Shown: in pieces, positions 1 to 8,743 of the stretch
How the letters are laid out: each line of letters opens with the position of its first letter
Position numbering within the stretch: position 1 is the first letter of the stretch
Assembly (NCBI RefSeq): GCF_003071365.1
Contig: NZ_CP028960.1
Coordinates: 558,001 to 622,000, forward strand
Direction: 5' to 3'
Source of the DNA: Methyloceanibacter sp. wino2
GTDB taxonomy: Bacteria > Pseudomonadota > Alphaproteobacteria > Rhizobiales > Methyloligellaceae
Length of the DNA stretch: 64,000 bases
Program-made: the position numbers and the translations under genes
The notes under the pieces: generated by a model
The model's input: only the letters and a program-made list of their open reading frames with translations
Told to the model about the DNA's origin: nothing
Databases searched by the model: none

Positions 1-29
1 AAGGGGACCTCTAAGAGGCTCTGGTTTTT

Positions 30-60
30 GCCCTACCAGCCTAGCGGCCTGCTTGAGCGC
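30..60. repeat. Dispersed intergenic repeat, copy A
   Basis: This segment matches the repeat units at 4746-4910: a GCCCTA start, the CCTAGCGGC core and the CTTGAGCGC end are shared. It sits on the outer side of the accessory operon and the other copies sit on the far side, so the pair could be relics of insertion or simply two members of an intergenic repeat family. Confidence 0.55.
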
Positions 61-230
61 GGGCGCGCCAAAACCCCCGCTGCCGTCCGGCACCAGGTTC
101 CTCAAACTCCCTACGTCTCAAAACTCAAACCCGCGAAGCGGGACGTGCGGGGCGCTGGTCGGCCGCCGTCCGTTTAGTTTTGGTGGGCAGCCTTCCGGCG
201 CCCCGCATGGCCTTTGGACAGTGCTTCGCA

Positions 231-257
231 TACAATAACAAAACCGAGCGAAGCTCG
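231..257 (-). terminator. Possible minus-strand intrinsic terminator
   Basis: A 5-bp stem (CGAGC/GCTCG, 245-257) with a GAA loop is followed on the minus strand by GTTTTGTTATTG. The stem is short, so this is weak evidence for termination of an unidentified minus-strand transcript. Confidence 0.25.
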
Positions 258-628
258 CCTCAAGGCCGCAGCGATGTTTTAGAGCCCCATGCCGCGCGGC
301 TTACCTCCAGTGGCACAGGCACGCGCGAACGCGCGCCTCACCCGACGACCCACGCGTTACAGCGCAGGTGGGCGGATTAGGGACCCCCGAGGCTGGTCCG
401 TTAGCCGCGACGCGGTTTTCCGGCACCGGCCTCCACTGAGACTTCGACACCATCCGTACCGCGCCACCTCGGGCGCTGCATCCCCCGCCCCGAGAGCAGA
501 CGGTCTGCAGCTCGCGTCCTCACGAACGAGGGATGGAGGCAGTGTACGGCCGGTTTCGGGGGGTGGGGATAAGGGGTGATTAACTAGGTCGGCGGCCGGT
601 AGCGCCGAGAAAGAAGGAATACATCGTC

Positions 629-657
629 TTGAATCTGACAATTATGTTCTCTATATG
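629..657 (+). promoter_or_regulatory. Predicted sigma-70 promoter of the nucleotide/UDG operon
   Basis: TTGAAT (629-634) is separated by 17 bp from TATATG (652-657), a reasonable -35/-10 pair about 100 bp upstream of the first gene. The LexA-type direct repeat lies between and over these elements, so a bound repressor would block RNA polymerase. Confidence 0.5.
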
Positions 658-660
658 TTC
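646..660 (+). promoter_or_regulatory. LexA (SOS) box, alphaproteobacterial GTTC-N7-GTTC type
   Basis: GTTC (646-649), seven bases, then GTTC (657-660). This is exactly the direct-repeat operator known for alphaproteobacterial LexA, which differs from the palindromic CTG-N10-CAG box of gammaproteobacteria. It overlaps the predicted -10 of the operon starting at 764. The inference is that the operon is repressed by LexA and induced by DNA damage. An 8-base match in a fixed spacing can occur by chance, but its position is ideal. Confidence 0.6.
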
Positions 661-763
661 TGGGGACGAATGTGTTGAATGGGCTTTCCCAAGCGTTTCT
701 GGCGCTAAAATTAGCAGTGATTCGTATGCTCTACCTGCGCGATCTCAGTCGGAAAAGGCCACC

Positions 764-1264
764 ATGTTTTCAGATGAGGACTTCTTACAGCTCCAGAAGG
801 ACCAGTACGCTCATGATGTGCGGCACCACTCAGATATCACATCACTGCACAAGACGGAGCGTCTCAAACACTACGGTCTCCATTTCGCGAAGTATGTGGG
901 GCGATTGGCAAGGGAAGCAGAAGAGTCCAAGCCGATCGAACGAACACTTGTGGATGCATTCCTCATTAGCCTCAGCGCAGCGAACACCCTCCACCAGAGA
1001 CTCGGCGACGGAGAGAGGAGCCCACAGCGAAGCAGAAGGCAAGTTGATCCTCTTCGGACCTTAGCGGATGCTGTTGGTCGATTTGCGGATGCTTGCGAAA
1101 AGATTGATCACCTCGAAGAGTTCGTCGCCCTCGCACGAAGGGCCAACGTTGATGTGATGCATTGGATTGTAGACGCTGCCGACGAGCGCTCCCTTGATTT
1201 GGTCTCAGCTGCGACGGATAGAAGGAAAGAGCTGAAGGCTCGTTGCTTCTACCTCGACAACTAA
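764..1264 (+). CDS. All-alpha MazG-like protein, first gene of the nucleotide/UDG operon
   Basis: A 166-residue, mostly helical soluble protein. The N-terminal half carries HK-ERLKHYGLHFAKY-GRLARE (about residues 29-51) and then a helix with E59..D64 in ERTLVDAFLISLSAANTL, which resembles the ExxD metal-binding helix of MazG-like NTP pyrophosphohydrolases. Assignment to that superfamily is by eye and tentative; the usual EExxE first motif is not clear. I chose ATG 764, after GGAAAAGG, rather than TTG 629, because the residues encoded before 764 look unlike protein and the promoter and LexA box fall there. The next gene starts 19 bp downstream. If MazG-like, it would hydrolyse (d)NTPs, which fits the pyrimidine theme of its neighbours. 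Confidence 0.6.
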   Translation: MFSDEDFLQLQKDQYAHDVRHHSDITSLHKTERLKHYGLHFAKYVGRLAREAEESKPIERTLVDAFLISLSAANTLHQRLGDGERSPQRSRRQVDPLRTLADAVGRFADACEKIDHLEEFVALARRANVDVMHWIVDAADERSLDLVSAATDRRKELKARCFYLDN

Positions 1265-1283
1265 TTCAACGAAGGGAGGCCCG

Positions 1284-2048
1284 ATGCCATTTTGGAGTGG
1301 GGAGACCTTGTTACGGGAGCTCCCTTCCATAGTCACAGAGGGCTACGATCCCGACAGGGTCGATTGCGCCGCATACACCCTTCGCATGGGTTCAGAGGCC
1401 TATGTTTCTCCATCTGAGGCGGAACAGGATCCAAAAAAAATAACTATCCAGCAAATCGGACGTGCCGGCGCCTTTACGATCCCCCCTGGACAATTTGCAT
1501 TCCTACTCACCGAGGAACACATCAAGATCCCTCAAGGTGCCATAGGATTCATCTCGATAAAGACTCGCATCAAGTTTCGCGGGCTTGTGAACGTCTCTGG
1601 TTTTCACGTTGATCCTGGCTACTCTGGTCGCCTCATCTTTGCTGTGTTCAACGCCGGTCCTAGGCCTATTCACCTTAGGCGTGGAGATGAATGTTTTTTG
1701 ATGTGGCTAGCGAGCCTCGACGATCCAAATACCAAGATGATACGAGACAAAGATGGCTTTAATTCCATCAACACGGACTTGGTATCCAAGATCAGCGGCC
1801 CTGTAATGTCATTTGAGGGTCTGAACGCAAAAATTGGCGACTTGAAAAAGGACTATGACAAGCGGATCGGAACCATTGAGCTGCAGAACGCAATAATTAA
1901 ATGGGCTGCGATGGCAATATTTGCCATTTTGATTGGCGTTGTCGTTACACCGACAATCCGCGGTGCGTGGCAGGACTGGAGTTCCCCGAACGATGGCGCT
2001 TTGGCGCCTGGTCAAACAAGTCAAGCCAAGGACAACAAGGAACGGTAG
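1284..2048 (+). CDS. dCTP deaminase/dUTPase-fold protein with C-terminal coiled coil and transmembrane helix
   Basis: 254 residues, after a strong AGGGAGG site. Residues 60-145 match the dCTP deaminase/dUTPase trimer fold: FAFLLTEEHIKIP, GFISIKTRIKFRGLVNVSG, HVDPGYSGRLIFAVFNAGP and IHLRRGDECFLMWLA correspond in order to the E. coli Dcd blocks. In my by-eye alignment the catalytic Glu of Dcd (Glu138, in LEFYN) is Ala120, and the Arg/Ser of RSSLARLG are not kept, so the domain may bind nucleotides without deaminating them. Residues 177-203 look like a coiled coil, and about 206-225 form one transmembrane helix with a short polar tail. Ordinary Dcd (about 190 residues) lacks these parts. A membrane-tethered nucleotide sensor is an inference; a diverged active enzyme remains possible. 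Confidence 0.75.
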   Translation: MPFWSGETLLRELPSIVTEGYDPDRVDCAAYTLRMGSEAYVSPSEAEQDPKKITIQQIGRAGAFTIPPGQFAFLLTEEHIKIPQGAIGFISIKTRIKFRGLVNVSGFHVDPGYSGRLIFAVFNAGPRPIHLRRGDECFLMWLASLDDPNTKMIRDKDGFNSINTDLVSKISGPVMSFEGLNAKIGDLKKDYDKRIGTIELQNAIIKWAAMAIFAILIGVVVTPTIRGAWQDWSSPNDGALAPGQTSQAKDNKER

Positions 2049-2056
2049 CTCCGCGC

Positions 2057-2761
2057 ATGCCAACTCTGATTACATCTACGGATGAGTTGGAAGCATGGAA
2101 GTTAGGTGTTCGAGAGATTGTCGGGTCGCGCGGCGAGGCGTTTCACCTCGTAACTGAGATCACCAATCCAAGTGGGTCACAAACACCTAACCTTCACATC
2201 TATGACGGTCGACAAGTCCCGTCTGGAAAGGATTCTGTCGCTGGCGTTTCATCCACAATATGCCCCTATCGCTTCTACCCACCATCCGCTGACAGACAAG
2301 ACTTCTATGACCGTGCAGTCACATTTTTGGACCGGCTGAGGCGTCGGCATCTGATGTTTTCAAATTGGGGGGAAACGTACTTTGAAAGGCTGTTGGCATT
2401 TCATGGCACTGCGAACCAACTAGAAGTCGCGATAGAGAAGATGAGAACGTGGACGCGGAGTTCGCGGACGGGGTTAGTGTTTCATCTTTCAGCACCAACA
2501 TTAGATCCTCCACGCACGCGTGGTGGACCGTGTCTGCAATTCATTGAGTTGCTTTGGCATGCAAACGGCACGGTGGACTTGGCGGCGGTCTATCGAAACC
2601 ATGACTTCATCGATAAGGCGCTGGGCAACTTTGTTGGTTTGGCGGACCTGCAAAGGTTCATTTGCTCGGAAACTGGAAAGCAGACGGGTAGGTTGGTCTG
2701 CCACTCGATGCATGCTTATGTCTCCAGCCAACAAGATGCGCGGACGCTAGCCAATATATGA
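2057..2761 (+). CDS. Thymidylate-synthase-fold protein (divergent)
   Basis: 234 residues, slightly shorter than ThyA (about 264). The C-terminal half follows the ThyA active-site order: GGPC (Cys159, nucleophile position), 21 residues later Arg180-Asn-His-Asp183 (ThyA R166-S-C-D169), Asn191 (ThyA N177) and His219-Ala-Tyr221 (ThyA H207-x-Y209). These are the residues that hold dUMP. The His that follows the catalytic Cys in ThyA (PCH) is Leu here, and the N-terminal folate/phosphate region is poorly matched. It may methylate or hydroxymethylate a pyrimidine nucleotide, or only bind it. It starts 8 bp after the previous stop with a weak ribosome site and overlaps the next gene by ATGA, so translation is probably coupled. 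Confidence 0.65.
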   Translation: MPTLITSTDELEAWKLGVREIVGSRGEAFHLVTEITNPSGSQTPNLHIYDGRQVPSGKDSVAGVSSTICPYRFYPPSADRQDFYDRAVTFLDRLRRRHLMFSNWGETYFERLLAFHGTANQLEVAIEKMRTWTRSSRTGLVFHLSAPTLDPPRTRGGPCLQFIELLWHANGTVDLAAVYRNHDFIDKALGNFVGLADLQRFICSETGKQTGRLVCHSMHAYVSSQQDARTLANI

Positions 2762-3864
2762 GAGCGCCAGAACCTCAGACTCTAAGTGACCTGATTGAGC
2801 AGGTGCGTATCTGTCGCCAATGCGACCGGATGCAGAACAGCAGTCGAATTTTCGGTCATTCGAGCGGCTACGTGAGTGCGCCCGTGATGTTCATCGGCGA
2901 GGCACCTGGGCGCCTCGGAGCCGATGCATCCGCGATACCATTTCACGGTGACCAGGCGGGAGAAAACTTCGAGAACCTAATCGAACAAGCCGGCCTCAGT
3001 CGATACGATTGCTTCATCACAAATGCTGTGCTGTGCAACCCAAGGGATACGAAGGGAAACAACGCAACACCGAGCCGTGGTGAGGTCGTCAACTGCTCTA
3101 GGTTTCTCAAGCGTCAGATAGACCTAGTTGATCCCAAGATTGTCGTGACTCTCGGCCGACAAGCTCTGCAGGCTCTGAGACTCGTCGAGGACCACAGCGT
3201 CGCCTTGGCAGAAGGCGTGCGGCAGAAATGGCACTGGTATGGGCGACAGTTGATCCCACTCTATCACCCAGGCCAACGCGCCCTGATCCACAGAAGCTTC
3301 TTGAATCAGCTCGCTGACTATAGGTTCGTTGCGGAGTCCTTGCGGCGTTTGAGGTCGCCTAAACGTGCCACTACAACGGCTAGGCCTGCATCGCCCCCTG
3401 TATCGGCGATCGTCCGACAATTGCTCGGAGCGTGCGGCACTGTGAGCTACTTTGGCTTACATAAGCTATTTTACATGGTCGAGTACGAGCATTGCAGGCA
3501 CGCGGGCAAACGTATGACAACATGCTTCATACTGCGTCAGAAAGATGGGCCGTATGTCGCCGAGCTAAACATTCGAAGGATAAAAAAGGCCATTCCCGAG
3601 TTGCACATATCAACCGAGCAAGATCGGCTGTTTGTCAGCATTCCACATACAAGGTTATTTCCGGAAATCGAGGACGACAGCTTAAGAGACGGACTGCGGA
3701 ATGTCGTGCGTTCCGTTGCAGAGCGCTACTCGAAGTGCTCCGATGCAGAATTGAAGCGCATCGTGTACATGACCTCACCAATGCGGCAAATTCTTAGGAG
3801 GGAAAAATACAAACGCGAAAACCTGTTCAATGCACCCGTTGATTTCTCCAGCGCCTGTCGGTAA
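2758..3864 (+). CDS. Uracil-DNA glycosylase (family 4-like, Fe-S) fused to a Panacea-like domain
   Basis: 368 residues. Residues 8-200 are a family 4-type uracil-DNA glycosylase: Cys19 and Cys22, then Cys93 and Cys113, placed as the four 4Fe-4S ligands of that family; GEAPG (47-51), PFHGDQAGENF (61-71), TNAVLCNP (88-95) and YHPGQR (169-174) supply the uracil pocket and catalytic loops. After a Pro/Thr/Ala linker (about 201-215), residues 216-355 (KLFYMVEYEHCRHAGK, GPYVAEL, then a late helical part) resemble the SocA-like Panacea/DUF4065 fold found in antitoxins. That second assignment is tentative. Enzyme role: remove uracil from DNA. Context suggests control by, or partnership with, the nucleotide-binding neighbours. 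It overlaps the previous gene by 4 bp and ends the operon. Confidence 0.8.
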   Translation: MRAPEPQTLSDLIEQVRICRQCDRMQNSSRIFGHSSGYVSAPVMFIGEAPGRLGADASAIPFHGDQAGENFENLIEQAGLSRYDCFITNAVLCNPRDTKGNNATPSRGEVVNCSRFLKRQIDLVDPKIVVTLGRQALQALRLVEDHSVALAEGVRQKWHWYGRQLIPLYHPGQRALIHRSFLNQLADYRFVAESLRRLRSPKRATTTARPASPPVSAIVRQLLGACGTVSYFGLHKLFYMVEYEHCRHAGKRMTTCFILRQKDGPYVAELNIRRIKKAIPELHISTEQDRLFVSIPHTRLFPEIEDDSLRDGLRNVVRSVAERYSKCSDAELKRIVYMTSPMRQILRREKYKRENLFNAPVDFSSACR

Positions 3865-3928
3865 CTCGATCTTGTCCTGTCGCGGGCCTTAGTATCGGCA
3901 AGGCTTTCAGACCCCGGCGCCAAGCCCC

Positions 3929-4738
3929 CTACTCCGCCCCGACCGGCCCTTCGGTCTTCATGCGCTGGATGACCGCGTCGATCGGGTCCGGGGTGATGTG
4001 GACCGGGCCTGAGAACGGGAAGTTCAGGTGGATGGCGAGGAAGAAGGTCGCGCCGACGATCATGGCGAGGCCCGCCGTCATCAGCACTTGCGGGCCCACT
4101 TTCTGCGTGGCGAAGAAGGCGGGATAGGCGAGCGTGATGACGCCCCCGAGGACGAGCACGCCCCAGATGACCGGGGTCATGTGGCCGCCCACGTCCGAGA
4201 GCCGCTCCAGCCGCAAGTCCGCCGTCTGCTGCAACAGGTCGATGCCGTGCAGGATGGTCGGCATCAGGGCGAGATCGTTCGACTGGATCTGCCCCAGCGT
4301 GTAGCTCAGCTTCGCATAGGCCTCGGACGCCGCTTTGCTGCCGTGGCGGCCGATCTCCATCTGCGGCCAGTCGTCGTCGCGCACGGCGACCGCATAGACC
4401 ATCAGCGCACTGCGGATCTTCGCGCCGTCCGCTTCCGGATAGTTGTAGCTGTTGCGGTAGAGATTGTAGAAGCGCTCGGCCTCCGCATCGACGGCGTGCT
4501 TGGTGTCCTCGAACTCCTGCCACACGCCCACCACGACGAAGGCCAGCAGCACCGAATAGGCGACGCCGACCACGGCATATTTGAAGCCGGCGACCTCGTG
4601 ATTGGTGGCGATGACCTTGACGCCGAACGTCCAGCGGACCGCGAGCTGCAGCCCCACGCTGAAAGCTACGCTCGCGCCGATGACGAGGCTCGCGAGCAGC
4701 CAGACCGGCATCGCGTTGATGATCTCCAGACCGGTCAT
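3929..4738 (-). CDS. DUF4239 (bestrophin-like) membrane protein
   Basis: 269 residues with hydrophobic segments near 12-36, 51-71, 184-204 and 212-235, and a soluble helical middle portion (75-180) containing the EFEDTKHAVDAEAERFYNLY region typical of DUF4239 proteins. The family is predicted to be an inner-membrane protein of unknown function, distantly like bestrophin channels. It converges on the accessory operon and is separated from rpoD by the 4746-4910 repeat array, so it may be the first gene of the normal chromosomal background. Confidence 0.8.
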   Translation of the reverse strand: MTGLEIINAMPVWLLASLVIGASVAFSVGLQLAVRWTFGVKVIATNHEVAGFKYAVVGVAYSVLLAFVVVGVWQEFEDTKHAVDAEAERFYNLYRNSYNYPEADGAKIRSALMVYAVAVRDDDWPQMEIGRHGSKAASEAYAKLSYTLGQIQSNDLALMPTILHGIDLLQQTADLRLERLSDVGGHMTPVIWGVLVLGGVITLAYPAFFATQKVGPQVLMTAGLAMIVGATFFLAIHLNFPFSGPVHITPDPIDAVIQRMKTEGPVGAE

Positions 4739-4745
4739 TTTCCCT

Positions 4746-4910
4746 GCCCTATCGCCTAGCGGCTACTTGAGGGCGAGTTTGCTTGCCCTATCGCCTAGCG
4801 GCTGCTTGAGCGCATGTTTCGTGTGCTATCGCGCTAGCGCGCTACTTGAGCACGAACTTACTGCGCACACGCGATTCGCGCCACTTCAGGGCTCTGGCCT
4901 ACTTGAGCGC
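4746..4910. repeat. Short tandem array of a 26-bp intergenic repeat (four units, 39-40 bp period)
   Basis: Units start at 4746, 4785 and 4825, each reading GC(CC)TATCGCCTAGCGGC followed by T(A/G)CTTGAG, and a degenerate fourth ends at about 4907. The first two are identical except for one base. The core is itself nearly palindromic (CGCCTAGCGGC, GCGCTAGCGC). A further copy is at 30-60. Spacers of 13-14 bp differ in sequence, so this is not a CRISPR array. Confidence 0.7.
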
Positions 4911-4921
4911 GGGGCGCCCAA

Positions 4922-4950
4922 GTAAAATGCCCGGCGCGAGGCCGGGCATT
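4922..4950 (-). terminator. Intrinsic terminator of rpoD
   Basis: A perfect 10-bp stem (AATGCCCGGC with GCCGGGCATT, 5-base loop) lies 29 bp past the rpoD stop, followed on the minus strand by TTTTACTT. Confidence 0.85.
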
Positions 4951-4978
4951 ACTGCAATCTATAAAAGGCACGAAGTGC

Positions 4979-6991
<2,013 letters not shown>

Positions 6992-7000
6992 GCATGTCAC

Positions 7001-7563
7001 TCCGGGGCGCGCGGGCGAAAACGGCGCCAGTATCGTGGCGGGAAGCGCTCAAAAGCGCCTCGCCGATCGGCGGCTCTAGCTGTGCCTGTGGTCAGGCCTG
7101 TCTAGGGCTAAAGCCTCTTCGGTTGTCTCTGGTTCCGCCCAACCCTCCAGACGGACCAGAAGCGATTAACGGGCGCATCCTTAATCGTCAATTAAGCATG
7201 CACCTTGGGCGGGCGGCGATTTCCGCCCGAAAACCCTCAAATCCGGAAAATTGTCCGGTTTTTCCCGGAAATACCGGATTTTTTCAGCGACGCGGGCACT
7301 GCGAAAAAAACGCGCGCACTCTGGCGTCCGACATCTGACGTATCAGGATGACTTGGCGAGCAGCCCGGCCCCTGTCAAGGGCGCAATCCGCGCACCCGGC
7401 TGGTTTTTTCGTGCCTCACGAAGGTGTGGCCGGGACGCACCCCAGTGCGCAATCGCCGGAACCGACGCCAACGTTCCGGGGTCCTGAGCAGTCCGCCTTG
7501 AGGCTTGTGTCGATCTCAGCAAGAGAACATCCTTGAAGGACAATCCAACGGGAGGATCGTCGG
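7001..7563. other. Intergenic region upstream of rpoD and of a small ORF
   Basis: No credible coding frame. It contains two GC-rich hairpins, GGGCGG/CCGCCC at about 7211-7229 and a CCGG-rich stem ending in ATTTTTT near 7240-7284, the latter looking like a plus-strand terminator without an obvious upstream gene. The rpoD promoter must lie in the left part, but I cannot pick a specific -35/-10 pair with confidence. Confidence 0.4.
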
Positions 7564-7731
7564 ATGGCAGACTCAAAGGAGTTCGCAAGGGAGCTCAACG
7601 CGCTCATCAAGCGGTACATTGATGGGGGCAGCGACCCTGAGGATATTGCCGCCGAATTGGCGCGCGAAGCCAGTTACGTGTTCGGGCACTACAACCTCGA
7701 AATCTATCTCGAGACGCGATCCAAAGGCTGA
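7564..7731 (+). CDS. Small conserved-type hypothetical protein (55 aa)
   Basis: A 55-residue frame starting at ATG 7564 after GGGAGG (7550-7555), beginning MADSKEFARELNALIKRYID and ending in charged residues. The composition is that of a compact helical soluble protein and codon use is like the flanking genes, with strong third-position GC. No motif that I recognise. It lies alone, facing tRNA-His. Confidence 0.6.
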   Translation: MADSKEFARELNALIKRYIDGGSDPEDIAAELAREASYVFGHYNLEIYLETRSKG

Positions 7732-7751
7732 GTGGCGAGCAACGCAAAGAA

Positions 7752-7828
7752 TGGTACCGCTGACTGGATTCGAACCAGTGACCTCTTGATCCACAATCAA
7801 GCGCTCTAACCAACTGAGCTACAGCGGC
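7752..7828 (-). tRNA. tRNA-His (GTG anticodon)
   Basis: A 77-base cloverleaf on the minus strand with an encoded CCA. The anticodon loop TTGTGGA gives anticodon GTG. The D loop (AGCTCAGTTGGTTAGAGC) and T arm (GGTTCGAATCC) are canonical. The base before G1 is T and the discriminator is A, so the usual G-1:C73 identity pair is missing, as known for alphaproteobacterial tRNA-His. Confidence 0.97.
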
Positions 7829-8061
7829 ACATCTGCCTGACGGCTCCTGCTCTTGCCCGAGGGCATTCGAGAGCCGGACGGCCGTGCGTCCGGGAACGTC
7901 GTCGAAAAAGCGCCTCGGACCGGTTGCCTGGCGGGCACCTCGACCGGACCCTAAGGGCAGCCCTTTGCGCTTGCAAGCAAGCCGTCCGATCGCCCCCGCA
8001 ACACGCCGGAGGCGCAGATTTCACGACGGGCGCGGAAAATCAAGAGCCGCAGAAAACAAAC
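7829..8061. other. Intergenic region between tRNA-His and the phasin terminator
   Basis: No supported gene or RNA. The promoter of the minus-strand tRNA-His should lie here. Confidence 0.4.
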
Positions 8062-8095
8062 TGAAAATAAAAGGCCCGGGATAAGACCCGAGCCT
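8062..8095 (-). terminator. Intrinsic terminator downstream of the phasin gene
   Basis: A 9-bp stem with one mismatch (AGGCTCGGG with CCCGGGCCT, loop TCTTAT) followed on the minus strand by TTTATTTT. It is about 140 bp past the phasin stop; nothing else on that strand lies between. Confidence 0.75.
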
Positions 8096-8236
8096 CAAGA
8101 GTGATAACGCAATACGCTACTGACAAACGCTGTTACAGGCGACTTTTTGCACCTTCGTTACGCTTCAACTCGGTTACACGACGCGATACTCGGCTACGCT
8201 ACACATACTTGGCCACGCGAGGCGGCGGCGCCTGGC

Positions 8237-8743
8237 TTAAGAGGCCTTGCGCACCGTCTCGAAAGACTTGGTCATCTGATCCTTGAGCGGACCGGACGTG
8301 TCGGTCGCAATCTTCTTCGTCAGCTCCTGGATCTCCGTCGCCTGGCCCGCGAACACCTCGAACTGGTTGCGGATGTAGGACGACTGCAGCTCCACGAGCT
8401 CGGCAAGGGTCTTGGCGCCGGCCAGGCTCTTGGCGTAGTCAAAACCCGAGTTCAAATTACGCTGCGCGATATCGATCAGCTTGCGATTGAAAGCCGTGGC
8501 GCCCTGGCCCGCCGCATCGAAGGAGCGCTCCAGCGCGTCGATCGATTCGTCCAGCGCTTCCTTGCCACGCTCGTAGGCCTCGCGGGTCTGATTGACGGTG
8601 TTCTCCGCCATCGAGCGCACGCTCTCGGGCACCTCGGCATCGAATTTCAGGGCGTCGAATTCCTTGGCGGCAGTCTCGAACGACTCCGTCATTTTCTCCA
8701 TGGTTTCCATGGGCGTCTGGGGCAGTTCTGAAGTCTCGGCCAT
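8237..8743 (-). CDS. Phasin family protein
   Basis: 168 residues, almost wholly helical and without Cys. Residues 20-160 have the phasin_2 pattern of amphipathic helices with QTREAYERGKEALDESIDAL and the FDYAKSLAGAKTLAELVELQ segment that is typical of granule-associated phasins. Such proteins coat polyhydroxyalkanoate granules and limit their size. ATG 8743 has GAGAGG upstream; a GTG three codons earlier is less likely. No PHA synthase genes are in the window, so the link to storage granules rests on family alone. Confidence 0.9.
   Translation of the reverse strand: MAETSELPQTPMETMEKMTESFETAAKEFDALKFDAEVPESVRSMAENTVNQTREAYERGKEALDESIDALERSFDAAGQGATAFNRKLIDIAQRNLNSGFDYAKSLAGAKTLAELVELQSSYIRNQFEVFAGQATEIQELTKKIATDTSGPLKDQMTKSFETVRKAS

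Larger units (their letters stand above)
1..628. other. GC-rich leader region without a supported gene
   Basis: No open frame here has protein-like composition; the longer ones are overlapping, Arg/Pro-rich frames in high-GC DNA. What can be seen is a copy of a 26-bp intergenic repeat near 30-60 (see 4746-4910) and a small hairpin at 245-257 followed on the minus strand by a T-rich tract. A minus-strand RNA between about 600 and 258 is possible. I could not match it to tmRNA (no tag reading frame), RNase P RNA (no GAGGAAAGTCC block) or SRP RNA. Confidence 0.4.

Noticed and set aside
240-600. tmRNA, RNase P RNA or SRP RNA on the minus strand
   Set aside because: No tag reading frame, no GAGGAAAGTCC block, no SRP Alu/S-domain motif, and no clear tRNA-like end.
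4746-4910. CRISPR array
   Set aside because: Spacers are only 13-14 bp, units degenerate quickly, and no cas genes are present.
8100-8230. Regular CTACGCTAC-like repeats upstream of the phasin stop
   Set aside because: Only short, imperfect similarity between units; no periodic structure could be supported.
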